A DNA stretch of 37,014 nt from CAZSHG01 sp964459995. Its GTDB lineage: Bacteria; UBP14; UBA6098. Below the pieces are notes generated by a model. It had not been told where the DNA came from. It worked only from the letters and a program-made list of their open reading frames with translations, and searched no databases. Where the stretch lies: positions 1-37,014 of the forward strand of contig CAYWOR010000019.1 of the NCBI GenBank assembly GCA_964459995.1, read 5' to 3'. Shown one piece after another: positions 16,251 to 23,484 of this stretch. Every line of letters starts with the position of its first letter. Positions within the stretch are counted from its first letter, which is position 1. A program made the position numbers and the translations under genes.

Positions 16251-16587
16251 GACTATCGGATATATTATGATTTCCATAGGGGTGCTCTTCGATATTCTCG
16301 GATGTGTCGGCCTTGTCCGTCTTCCGGATGTTTATAATCGTTTGCAGGCCGCCACAAAATGCGTTACTCTCGGCACGAGTGTTATTCTTCTCGGCGCCGC
16401 TGTGATAGCCTTCGGAAGAGGTCTCGACGCCTTCGCAATTAAAGCTTTGATATGCACAATTTTCGTGCTTATCACAAGCCCGACCGGCGCACACGCCCTT
16501 GCCAGAGGCGCTCACAAATCCGGTGTCCCGCTTTGGGAAGGTTCTGTTATCGACGAGTATAAGGAAACCGAGGAGAATAAATCATGA
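16243..16587 (+). CDS. mrpG: antiporter subunit MrpG / MbhC
   Basis: The 114-aa product fits MrpG: three helices, with GLVRLPDVYNRLQAATKC (residues 24-41) and the segment LITSPTGAHALARGAHKSG (about 78-96). ATG 16243 is chosen because GGAGGAG lies just upstream; the in-frame start at 16168 would lie deep inside mrpF and lacks family similarity. It completes the A-G set in standard Mrp order. Confidence 0.92.
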   Translation: MSETIGYIMISIGVLFDILGCVGLVRLPDVYNRLQAATKCVTLGTSVILLGAAVIAFGRGLDAFAIKALICTIFVLITSPTGAHALARGAHKSGVPLWEGSVIDEYKETEENKS

Positions 16588-17192
16588 GAAAACCGAAGCT
16601 AAGGGAGCTTGGCGAAGCTATTAAGGCCATTGTAAAAGGTCCTTATACTACGAAATTCCCTTTCGCGCCGGCGGAAATTTTCCCCGAATACAAGGGTTAT
16701 CCCGAATATCAGGAGGAAGGATGCGTCCGTTGCGGCGGTTGCGCGGAGCTTTGCCCAACTCATACTATTAAAAAGATAGATAAGATCGAAGAGGGCGTCC
16801 GCGTGATGTTCCGCGACTACGGCAACTGCATCGTCTGCGGCCAGTGCCAACTCTATTGCCTCACCAACGAGGGAATAGTTATGACCAACGAGTTCGACAA
16901 GGTTACCCTCGACAAAACAACGATTTACGAGGAGATCGAAGACGAGTTGGTATTCTGCGAGAACTGCGGCGGGGTAATCACAACAAAACGACACATGAAC
17001 TGGATCGCCGACCGTCTCGAAGAGCTTTCCTACGCCAACCCGACCTTCTTCGTCTGGAAGCAATACGAAAACGGCCTCGCCGACAAGGACTCCGGAATGA
17101 AACGCCCGGAACTTCTCCGCGAAGACCATATGCGAGTCCTCTGCCCCAACTGCAGACGCAACCTCGTATTTAAGGAGGAATGGGGCGGCTAA
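16584..17192 (+). CDS. mbhN: NuoI-like 2x[4Fe-4S] hydrogenase subunit with extra C-terminal Cys4 domain
   Basis: The 202-aa protein has an N-terminal segment resembling NuoI/EchF/MbhN with two ferredoxin motifs: CVRCGGCAELCP at about residue 47 and CIVCGQCQLYC at about residue 82. About 90 further residues contain FCENCGG and a terminal LCPNCRRN, a two-CxxC arrangement that suggests a bound zinc or a rubredoxin-like iron. Usual MbhN/EchF proteins end near the second cluster, so this extension is notable. It is the last operon gene, overlapping mrpG by four bases and followed by the terminator at 17214. It should connect the peripheral ferredoxins to the small subunit. Confidence 0.88.
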   Translation: MRKPKLRELGEAIKAIVKGPYTTKFPFAPAEIFPEYKGYPEYQEEGCVRCGGCAELCPTHTIKKIDKIEEGVRVMFRDYGNCIVCGQCQLYCLTNEGIVMTNEFDKVTLDKTTIYEEIEDELVFCENCGGVITTKRHMNWIADRLEELSYANPTFFVWKQYENGLADKDSGMKRPELLREDHMRVLCPNCRRNLVFKEEWGG

Positions 17193-17213
17193 TTCCCATT
17201 TCCTTTCCGTTTC

Positions 17214-17242
17214 AAAGAGCGCTCCATGAGCGCTCTTTTTTT
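17214..17242 (+). terminator. intrinsic terminator of the hydrogenase operon
   Basis: A perfect stem AGAGCGCTC/GAGCGCTCT (17216-17236) with a CAT loop is followed by six T residues, 22 bases after the last stop codon. Confidence 0.92.
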
Positions 17243-17280
17243 ATTTATGCGGCAGAATTTTCACATAGAATATTTTTCTC

Positions 17281-17310
17281 TTGTAAAGTCCGAATAAACC
17301 ACGTTATCTT
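17281..17310 (+). promoter_or_regulatory. possible promoter of the nfeD-qmcA pair
   Basis: TTGTAA (17281-17286), an 18-base spacer and TATCTT (17305-17310) lie about 60 bases before the start codon. The match is modest. Confidence 0.35.
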
Positions 17311-17369
17311 GTGTATAGCATTACGAGATTAATCGATCTCAATCGAGAGGTTCTATAAAGGAGGTTCTT

Positions 17370-17843
17370 ATGTCAAACTGTCCGATTGGTGGATTCTATG
17401 ACTTTCTTCCCGAGATAATTTGGTTCGTCGTCGGGATTTTCCTGCTCTTTTTGGAGTTCATCCTTCCCGGCGTAATCATCTGCTTCTTCGGAGCGGGTGC
17501 GATTCTTACCGCAATCCTCACTTGGATAGGCCTTCTTCCAAACCTCGCATCCCAATTGATTTTCTTCCTCGTTTCATCTCTGCTTCTCCTGATTTTCCTT
17601 CGGAAATATTTCTCCAAGTGGCTCAAGGGCAAAGAGTTCGGCGATATTGACGATATTGAGAACGAATATATCGGAAAAAAAGTCAAGGTAACCCAAAAAA
17701 TAGAGCCGAACAACGATTTCGGACGAATCGAATACGAAGGGACCGACTGGAAAGCAACCTCCGATGAGGCCATCGACTCCGGCGAGGTCGTCGAAATCAT
17801 TAATAAGCAAAACATCACATTTAAAGTTAAAAAACTTTCATAG
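17370..17843 (+). CDS. NfeD family membrane protein
   Basis: The 157-aa protein has three to four N-terminal helices (residues 14-80) and a C-terminal OB-fold domain typical of short NfeD/YbbK proteins (YIGKKVKVTQKI onward). AAAGGAGG five bases upstream is one of the strongest ribosome binding sites in the window. It is ten bases from a stomatin/SPFH gene; this pairing is conserved across bacteria, where the two proteins form membrane microdomain assemblies. The exact function is not settled. Confidence 0.9.
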   Translation: MSNCPIGGFYDFLPEIIWFVVGIFLLFLEFILPGVIICFFGAGAILTAILTWIGLLPNLASQLIFFLVSSLLLLIFLRKYFSKWLKGKEFGDIDDIENEYIGKKVKVTQKIEPNNDFGRIEYEGTDWKATSDEAIDSGEVVEIINKQNITFKVKKLS

Positions 17844-17852
17844 AGGAGCATC

Positions 17853-18773
17853 ATGACAGGAGCAATTGTATTCGTTGTCGCAATCGCGATTCTTTTCGTG
17901 ATAATAACCCTGTTCAAAACAGCGCGGGTTGTTCCGCAGAAAACAGCATATGTCGTTGAAAGACTCGGCAAATACAACAAAACCCTCGAAGCCGGATTTC
18001 ATATTCTGTTCCCTTTCATCGACAGAGTGGCATACAAACTTACTCTCAAAGAGGAGGCCATCGATGTTATTCCGCAGGTATGTATCACCGCAGACAATGT
18101 TTCGGTCGAGGTTGACGGCATCCTCTATCTTCGCGTGATGGACCCTGTGAAAGCGGCATATGGCATCGCCAACTACCGTTTCGCGACAACCCAGCTCGCT
18201 ATGACCACCATGCGTTCCGAAATAGGGAAACTCGATCTCGATAAAACCTTTGTCGAGCGCGAGTCAATCAATGGGAACATCGTGAACTCAGTCGATCTTG
18301 CTTCTGATCCGTGGGGAATCAAGGTAACGCGATACGAAATCAAGAACATCACTCCGCCCATGTCCGTCCGTGAAGCGATGGAAAAACAGATGCGTGCCGA
18401 ACGTGAAAAACGCGCCGAAATCGCGCTATCCGAGGGTGAAAGGCAATCGAAAATCAACCGCGCAGAGGGCGAAAAACAACAGAACATCTCAATATCCGAG
18501 GGCGAAAAACAACGCAGAATTAACGAGGCCGAAGGGCGTGCGAAAGAAATCGAAGCTGTTGCAATCGCCACTGCAAAAGGTATTCGCGAAATTGCCACCG
18601 CGATTAACGAACCCGGCGGCCAGAACGCGGTCAATCTTCGTATTGCCGAGCAGTGGATCACGGAATTCGGAAACCTTGCGAAAACAAACAACACGATGAT
18701 CATCCCGAGCAACATGTCCGATATTGGCGGCACAGTCGCGGCATTGACTAAAGTCTTCAAAGAAACAAAATAG
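17853..18773 (+). CDS. SPFH/stomatin-like membrane protein (QmcA-like)
   Basis: The 306-aa protein has one N-terminal helix (residues 4-24), the SPFH domain (VVPQKTAYVVERLGKYNKTL through about 190) and a long Ala/Glu/Lys/Arg coiled coil. The coiled coil contains four near-repeats of the type SEGEKQ. The C-terminal part is the usual hydrophobic/oligomerisation segment. GAGGAGC precedes the ATG. Its NfeD partner is immediately upstream. The family forms large rings that organise membrane proteases and transporters. Confidence 0.93.
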   Translation: MTGAIVFVVAIAILFVIITLFKTARVVPQKTAYVVERLGKYNKTLEAGFHILFPFIDRVAYKLTLKEEAIDVIPQVCITADNVSVEVDGILYLRVMDPVKAAYGIANYRFATTQLAMTTMRSEIGKLDLDKTFVERESINGNIVNSVDLASDPWGIKVTRYEIKNITPPMSVREAMEKQMRAEREKRAEIALSEGERQSKINRAEGEKQQNISISEGEKQRRINEAEGRAKEIEAVAIATAKGIREIATAINEPGGQNAVNLRIAEQWITEFGNLAKTNNTMIIPSNMSDIGGTVAALTKVFKETK

Positions 18774-18797
18774 AACCGATTACAACGAAGTATTCTT

Positions 18798-18828
18798 GGG
18801 CGACCGTGGAATAATCCCGCGGTTGCCC
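18798..18828 (+). other. 12-bp hairpin with G-U pairs after the SPFH gene
   Basis: GGGCGACCGTGG (18798-18809) and CCGCGGTTGCCC (18817-18828) pair along their whole length when two G-U pairs are allowed, with a 7-base loop. No T tract follows, so it is not a standard terminator. It could stabilise the upstream message's 3' end or modulate the DUF3788 gene starting at 18850. Confidence 0.5.
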
Positions 18829-18849
18829 CTCGATTTAAAAGGGACAAAA

Positions 18850-19269
18850 ATGGACAAGCCTATTCTTAAAGACCCAAACATCTCCCCCGACATGAAAATA
18901 TTGAAACCCCTTTTGGGCGATTCTTTTCCGGCCTATGAGGATTTCATCGCGAAAATTACAGAAGAATCAGTCGGTCTAAACCCCGAATGGATTTATTATA
19001 AAGATGTGAAAGCCTGGCTGTGCAAAATAAGCTTCAAAAAGAAAACAGTCATATGGTTGTCTGCTCAGGATGGGCATTTCAGAATCACATTCTACTTTAA
19101 CAAAAAAACGATTGCCGGATTCTACGAACTTCCAATCGCAGAGGTGCTAAAAAACGTTGCGAAGGAGACTGAAGAGAAAAAATTCATCCCTGTAACAATG
19201 GAAATCCGCACTCAGGGCCATCTCGAAGACATATTACAAATTATCGAATACAAGAAAAGAACGAAGTAG
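18850..19269 (+). CDS. DUF3788 family protein
   Basis: The 139-aa product resembles DUF3788 proteins: a small single-domain fold with an N-terminal YEDFIAKI helix, WIYYKDVKAWLCKISFKKKT strands, and a conserved FRITFYF centre. ATG 18850 is preferred; the upstream in-frame TTG at 18796 would translate through the hairpin at 18798-18828. No signal peptide or membrane segment is seen. The function of the family is unknown, and the neighbours give no clear clue. Confidence 0.75.
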   Translation: MDKPILKDPNISPDMKILKPLLGDSFPAYEDFIAKITEESVGLNPEWIYYKDVKAWLCKISFKKKTVIWLSAQDGHFRITFYFNKKTIAGFYELPIAEVLKNVAKETEEKKFIPVTMEIRTQGHLEDILQIIEYKKRTK

Positions 19270-19428
19270 GGCAGATAGTTCGCCCCGGTTGGTTGGCATA
19301 GAATTCCCTTTGTTGCCAAGCCAAGCTCAATTATTTCATGCCCTCAAACCGATTTATCACCGGTGCAAACTCTTCGGTTGTTCGCCGTTTCCCCTTGCGC
19401 AATCGTCGATTCGCCCTTTATTACCGAT

Positions 19429-19899
19429 ATGGATTTGAACGAGTTAATAGAATCAATTCCGCCCGACGCTGTGATTATCGGCGTCGGGAACGATATTTCC
19501 GGGGACGACGCTTTCGGGCCGGTGTTGGCGGATAAGCTGAAACCCCTTTTCGGGACGAGATGCATCGACGGCGGTCTCGCGCCGGAAAACTGGGTCGGGA
19601 AGATAATCGATATGGCGCCGTCGATATTGATTATCGCCGACGCCGTAACTTTCCGAGGAGCGCCGGGGGAGATTCGTGTTTTCACGCCGGAGGATTTGAT
19701 TCAGGAAATGCCATCTACCCACGGGCCGGGATTCGGACCTATGGTGGGCTATCTTCGCCAGTTTATGCCGAAGCTGGAAATACGAATCCTCGCGGTCGAG
19801 CCGGAATCTGTTGGCCTGATGACGCCTATGAGTAATATAGTGAATGCGGCAGTCATGGAGATTGTTGCGATGTTCGAAGAAAATCCGCCCTCGCCTTGA
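19429..19899 (+). CDS. hydrogenase maturation protease, HycI/HyaD family
   Basis: The 157-aa protein has the family's nickel-sensing layout: IGVGNDISGDDAFGP at residues 17-31 (acidic ligand Asp26 or Asp27), DGGLAPENW near 48-55, an Asp71 after the central strand, and His98 in STHGPGFGPM. These proteases cut the C-terminal tail of [NiFe] large subunits, so the 41-residue tail of the subunit at 9453 is the evident substrate. ATG 19429 has no ribosome binding site; a TATTAC box five bases upstream and TTGCGC at 19395 hint at a leaderless message. A GTG at 19363 is a longer alternative that adds no family similarity. Confidence 0.88.
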   Translation: MDLNELIESIPPDAVIIGVGNDISGDDAFGPVLADKLKPLFGTRCIDGGLAPENWVGKIIDMAPSILIIADAVTFRGAPGEIRVFTPEDLIQEMPSTHGPGFGPMVGYLRQFMPKLEIRILAVEPESVGLMTPMSNIVNAAVMEIVAMFEENPPSP

Positions 19900-19923
19900 C
19901 GAACGCCAATCGATGAATATATT
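19896..19923 (+). promoter_or_regulatory. hypA promoter giving a near-leaderless transcript
   Basis: TTGACG (19896-19901) overlaps the stop codon of the protease gene. After a 16-base spacer, TATATT (19918-19923) places the start about two bases before the hypA ATG at 19932. No ribosome binding site exists. Confidence 0.55.
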
Positions 19924-19931
19924 TCACCGCT

Positions 19932-20300
19932 ATGCATGAGCTTTCGATAGCAAAAGGAATGATGGCAAACCTTCGCCCCTGGCTGGACGAGCAGGGGGAG
20001 GACGTCCGTATCGGCCGAATCGTCGTGAAGGCGGGGCCATTTCGCGCGGTGGTGCCGGAAGCGCTTATCGGTGCTTGGGAAGTTGTGCGAATGGAGCATC
20101 CGAAGACCGAGGAGTCCGTCGTGGAGGTAGATTCATCCTTTATCGAGGTGAAATGTCGTGCCTGCGGTCATGTCTGGAATGCGAGCAGGGCGACATTTGT
20201 TTGCGTCAAATGCGGTTCCGGTGAACTTGAATTCGGTGGCGGCAACGAACTTTTTATCGAGGATATCGAGATAATTAACGAAGACGATAAAGCGAGGTAA
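19932..20300 (+). CDS. hypA: hydrogenase nickel-insertion chaperone HypA
   Basis: The 122-aa protein begins MHELSIAKG, with the nickel-binding His2 and Glu3, and has the zinc site Cys75/78 and Cys91/94 (CRACGH, CVKCGS). It passes nickel to the hydrogenase large subunit together with HypB, encoded two bases downstream. The start has no ribosome binding site but lies just after a promoter, so leaderless initiation is likely. Confidence 0.95.
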   Translation: MHELSIAKGMMANLRPWLDEQGEDVRIGRIVVKAGPFRAVVPEALIGAWEVVRMEHPKTEESVVEVDSSFIEVKCRACGHVWNASRATFVCVKCGSGELEFGGGNELFIEDIEIINEDDKAR

Positions 20301-20302
20301 CT

Positions 20303-21034
20303 ATGTGTCTGACATGCGGTTGCGGAAACCCTGAAGATCACGAACATGAGCATAATCATGAGCACGACCATCCCCATGATCATTCAGCGGATCCTATCGG
20401 CCAAGACCTTCTGGCGGCTAACAACAAGATAGCGCAACACAATCGGGAGCATTTGCGCAAGATGGGCGCGTTCATGATTCATCTGACAAGCTCCCCCGGA
20501 AGCGGCAAGACGGCTCTGCTGGAAGCGACTATCGATAAGCTGAAGGAAAGGTTCCGTATCGGTGTAATCGAGGGGGATGTCGCCACGGAGAACGACGCTG
20601 TGCGAATCCGCAAGATGAATATTCCCTCGCAGTCGATAATGACCGACGGCGCGTGCCATCTGGACGCCCATTCCGTGCATCACGCGCTGGGGCATCTCGC
20701 CGAGGATGGCGAGTTCGATTTGATTTTCGTCGAGAACGTGGGCAATCTGGTATGTCCGGCGGATTTCGACCTTGGCGAAGATTACCGAGTGGTGCTGGTT
20801 TCCGTCCCCGAGGGCGACGACAAACCGGAGAAATACCCGCCGATATTCCGTCGCGCGGATTGTATGGTTGTAAGCAAAACCGATCTTCTGCCCTATGTCG
20901 ATTTCGATGTCGATAGGGCGGTCAAGCACGCGAGGACGATCACGCCGCGCCTTCGGCTTTTCAAGCTGTCGTCGAAAAGCGGCGAGGGTTTGGACGATTG
21001 GATTAGCTGGATCGAGTCGATAGTTCCAAAATAG
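20303..21034 (+). CDS. hypB: hydrogenase nickel-incorporation GTPase HypB
   Basis: The 243-aa protein starts with a CxxCGC metal motif (Cys2, Cys5, Cys7) and a histidine/acid-rich stretch (residues 12-27, HEHEHNHEHDHPHDH type) that stores nickel or zinc. The GTPase domain follows, with P-loop SSPGSGKT (63-70), VIEGDVATENDA, and NKTD-like SKTDLLP. It inserts nickel using GTP. The gene lies two bases after hypA. No hypC, D, E or F is present in this window, so those must be elsewhere. Confidence 0.96.
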   Translation: MCLTCGCGNPEDHEHEHNHEHDHPHDHSADPIGQDLLAANNKIAQHNREHLRKMGAFMIHLTSSPGSGKTALLEATIDKLKERFRIGVIEGDVATENDAVRIRKMNIPSQSIMTDGACHLDAHSVHHALGHLAEDGEFDLIFVENVGNLVCPADFDLGEDYRVVLVSVPEGDDKPEKYPPIFRRADCMVVSKTDLLPYVDFDVDRAVKHARTITPRLRLFKLSSKSGEGLDDWISWIESIVPK

Positions 21035-21164
21035 TCCTTGGTCGCTGATCGTTAGAGCAGTAATTGCGAGGCCAAAGGCTTCGGAGCTTAGAAATACACC
21101 TCATTGTCTTGCAGACTCCTCGTAATTACTTGCTCGATAGCCAGTTTCACTCGACCCTTTTCCC

Positions 21165-21193
21165 TTGAAATATCTTCTATCGCGTGTTATCAT
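21165..21193 (+). promoter_or_regulatory. tilS promoter giving a leaderless transcript
   Basis: TTGAAA (21165-21170), a 17-base spacer and TATCAT (21188-21193) predict transcription starting at or within one base of the ATG at 21199. Confidence 0.6.
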
Positions 21194-21198
21194 TCGAC

Positions 21199-22527
21199 AT
21201 GGATCCTGATTTCCTAAGACTTTTCGAGAATTCACTCTGCCGGTTCGACTTAGAAGGCAAAACTCTTCGGGTGGCGCTTTCCGGCGGTTGCGATTCAATC
21301 GCGCTGATGGAACTATTGTATCGCACCTTCGATAGAAACCGTCTCGCCGCAGTGCATGTGAATCATGGGATACGCGATGAAAGCGGCGCAGATTCCGATT
21401 TCGTTCGAAAATTTTGCGAAAAACGAGGTGTCCCGTTGGAAATTCGCACGGTCGATACACCTGCAAAGGCCGAATCTGCGGGCCTCGGAATCGAAGAGGC
21501 GGCGAGGGAGCTTCGTTACGCCATCTTCCGAGAGTTCACCGAGTCTGGTGAGGTTATCGCGACAGCTCATACCGCTGATGATTGCGTCGAAACGCTCCTC
21601 TTTAATCTTGCCCGAGGCTCCGGCCCGAGAGGCTTGGGAGGAATTCCGCGCGAGAGGGACGGTATCATTCGCCCCTTGTTAGATTTCTTTCGGAAGGATA
21701 TCGAGAAATGGCTTATAGCAGAGGGAATAGATTGGCGCGAAGATGAGAGCAATCTCGATTTGCGTTTCACGCGCAATCGAGTCCGATGGATGCTTCTGCC
21801 GGAAATTCGACGGGTTTTCGGCGAAACAGCGTTACATAGGCTTCGTCGAGAGGCTGAGGTTTTTTCATCTTGTGCCGAATTCATTTCTATTCAGGGCGCG
21901 AAGGTTTACGAAGAGTCCATTATTGCAAGGTTCGGGGGTGTTATCGCTCTCGACATGAGAAGGGCGACAGTTTCACGATGGGGGTTCGGCGAGGTTGTTC
22001 GCTCGGCGCTTCATGATCTCGGGATAGGCTTTTCCGCGATAGGATTCGACACAATCGAGCGCCTTTTTTTTGAAATATCCAATTCCCGAAGGGGGCGAAG
22101 GTTTCCTATCTGCGAAGGTGCGCATATTGAATACGACGGACCTATCTTATTCATATTCAATGAATTACATACGCTGACACCTGTGAATATCGAGGTTGAA
22201 ACCGCTATAGAGTTGCCCTTTGCGTTAGGCAAATTTCATATTTCATCCCATTCGGAAGAAGGAATTCGAGTGCCCTATGGCGGCGGTCAACTGATTCTTC
22301 GTCCATCTTTGCACGGCGACATAAGTCAATCGAACCAAAAGCTACTAAGGTCATTATCAAAAAGAGGGGTTCCGAGGCTTATTCGAGAAATCGCTCCGGT
22401 GCTTTACGAGAACAAAACACCTCTCTTCTCCCCAGTTGTCGGAAAACTTACGCAAAATTCATCGCTTTTCGAAATTTCGGTTGTTTATATTGGCCCACTT
22501 AACGCAAATCTTGTAATGAAAAAATAA
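21199..22527 (+). CDS. tilS: tRNA(Ile)-lysidine synthase TilS
   Basis: The 442-aa protein has the N-type ATP pyrophosphatase motif SGGCDS (residues 28-33), the family segments AVHVNHGIRDES and ATAHTADDCVETLLFNLARGSG, and C-terminal domains of full-length TilS. It makes lysidine at position 34 of tRNA-Ile(CAU), an essential change. ATG 21199 is chosen over GTG 21184 because the latter lies inside the promoter. hpt follows after 13 bases, a common pairing; the ftsH that often comes next is absent. Confidence 0.93.
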   Translation: MDPDFLRLFENSLCRFDLEGKTLRVALSGGCDSIALMELLYRTFDRNRLAAVHVNHGIRDESGADSDFVRKFCEKRGVPLEIRTVDTPAKAESAGLGIEEAARELRYAIFREFTESGEVIATAHTADDCVETLLFNLARGSGPRGLGGIPRERDGIIRPLLDFFRKDIEKWLIAEGIDWREDESNLDLRFTRNRVRWMLLPEIRRVFGETALHRLRREAEVFSSCAEFISIQGAKVYEESIIARFGGVIALDMRRATVSRWGFGEVVRSALHDLGIGFSAIGFDTIERLFFEISNSRRGRRFPICEGAHIEYDGPILFIFNELHTLTPVNIEVETAIELPFALGKFHISSHSEEGIRVPYGGGQLILRPSLHGDISQSNQKLLRSLSKRGVPRLIREIAPVLYENKTPLFSPVVGKLTQNSSLFEISVVYIGPLNANLVMKK

Positions 22528-22540
22528 TCAGGAGCCCAAA

Positions 22541-23068
22541 ATGGAAAACTACACAGTCAAAGAGCTTATCTCCTACATCGAAATTCAAAAAAGGGTGGCC
22601 GAAGTTGCCAAAGAAATCGATGCCGATTTCAAAGGCCTCGACCCGATTATTGCAGTGGTTCTTAAGGGCGGGTTCGTTTTTGCCGCCGATCTTGTCCGAA
22701 GTCTCGAAACAACATTTACACTCGATTTCATCGGCGCTTCGAGTTATATCGGCACCGAATCCTCCGGCGATATAAGAATTACAAAAGATCTCGATACACC
22801 GATAATCGACCGACATCTTATCCTCATCGAAGATATTGTGGATACCGGTCTGACCCTTTACAAACTCGTGAAACTTCTCAAACAACGCGACCCCAAGTCC
22901 GTGAGCATCGCCGCGATGCTTGTCAAAGAAATCGACCGCCCCTTCGATCTCGAAGTCGATTACTACGGTTTCAAAATCCCAAATGAATTCGTGGTCGGAT
23001 ACGGTCTCGATTATAATGAGCGTCATCGCGGACTTCCATATATAGGCTATGTCGAACCTACCGAATAA
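22541..23068 (+). CDS. hpt: hypoxanthine phosphoribosyltransferase
   Basis: The 175-aa protein matches HPRT in length. The PRPP-binding loop LIEDIVDTGLT is at residues 95-105, with LKGGFVFAADL near 41 and the usual C-terminal DYNERHRGLPYIG. It salvages hypoxanthine and guanine to IMP and GMP. AGGAG lies upstream of the ATG, and the gene is in an apparent operon with tilS. Confidence 0.94.
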   Translation: MENYTVKELISYIEIQKRVAEVAKEIDADFKGLDPIIAVVLKGGFVFAADLVRSLETTFTLDFIGASSYIGTESSGDIRITKDLDTPIIDRHLILIEDIVDTGLTLYKLVKLLKQRDPKSVSIAAMLVKEIDRPFDLEVDYYGFKIPNEFVVGYGLDYNERHRGLPYIGYVEPTE

Positions 23069-23103
23069 GGCTTGATCCGAAAAATTAAAATTTCTCTGCG
23101 AAA

Positions 23104-23378
23104 GGGGGGCGTCGCACGCACGAGGCGTTTTGTGCGAAACAATCTCACTTTGTTTGGAGATTTTCTTTTAACTATCAGACTAGTTCTGTTTCCGCGAGAG
23201 CCTCGTGCGTAAGGGCAAATCGGCTGATGTATGCATTGGGACGAAGCTTCATCTGCAATTTTCAACTAAGTCTATCATCTGCGTATATTTACAAGGCCGA
23301 TTTGCCCGCCTTCCCCGCCGATAAAAAAATAATTGATAAACAGACATTTTCCACGGCGGGGAAGGCGCGACGCCCCCC
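23104..23378. repeat. four-stem nested inverted-repeat element (275 bases)
   Basis: Outer arms GGGGGGCGTCGC (23104-23115) and GCGACGCCCCCC (23367-23378) enclose three hairpins with perfect stems: ACGCACGAGGC/GCCTCGTGCGT (23116-23126, 23200-23210), GGGCAAATCGGC/GCCGATTTGCCC (23213-23224, 23296-23307), and GCCTTCCCCGCCG/CGGCGGGGAAGGC (23308-23320, 23354-23366). The stems abut with only two unpaired bases, forming an ideal four-way junction as RNA or as extruded DNA. It resembles none of the RNA families I know. Confidence 0.85.
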
Positions 23379-23433
23379 GAGTGGTGCGCTGGAAATAAGT
23401 TCCGACAACAAATGAGAATTCCCACAAAATGCC

Positions 23434-23461
23434 TTGACTTAAGCCTCTCTTTCACTATTTA
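23434..23461 (+). promoter_or_regulatory. promoter of the CDP-alcohol phosphatidyltransferase gene
   Basis: TTGACT (23434-23439), a 16-base spacer and TATTTA (23456-23461) lie 23 bases before the ATG, leaving room for the TGGAGAAG ribosome binding site. Confidence 0.5.
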
Positions 23462-23484
23462 TTAAACCTTGTAAATGGAGAAGA

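Larger units (their letters stand above)
23069..23484. other. 416-base gap holding a structured repeat and a promoter
   Basis: No credible gene is seen; the one short frame (23227-23415) is composed of inverted-repeat arms. The gap is almost filled by the multi-arm element at 23104-23378, followed by the promoter of the gene at 23485. Confidence 0.8.

Noticed and set aside
23227..23415. 62-codon plus-strand frame
   Set aside because: It lies within the stem-forming element, and its sequence is explained by the inverted-repeat arms.
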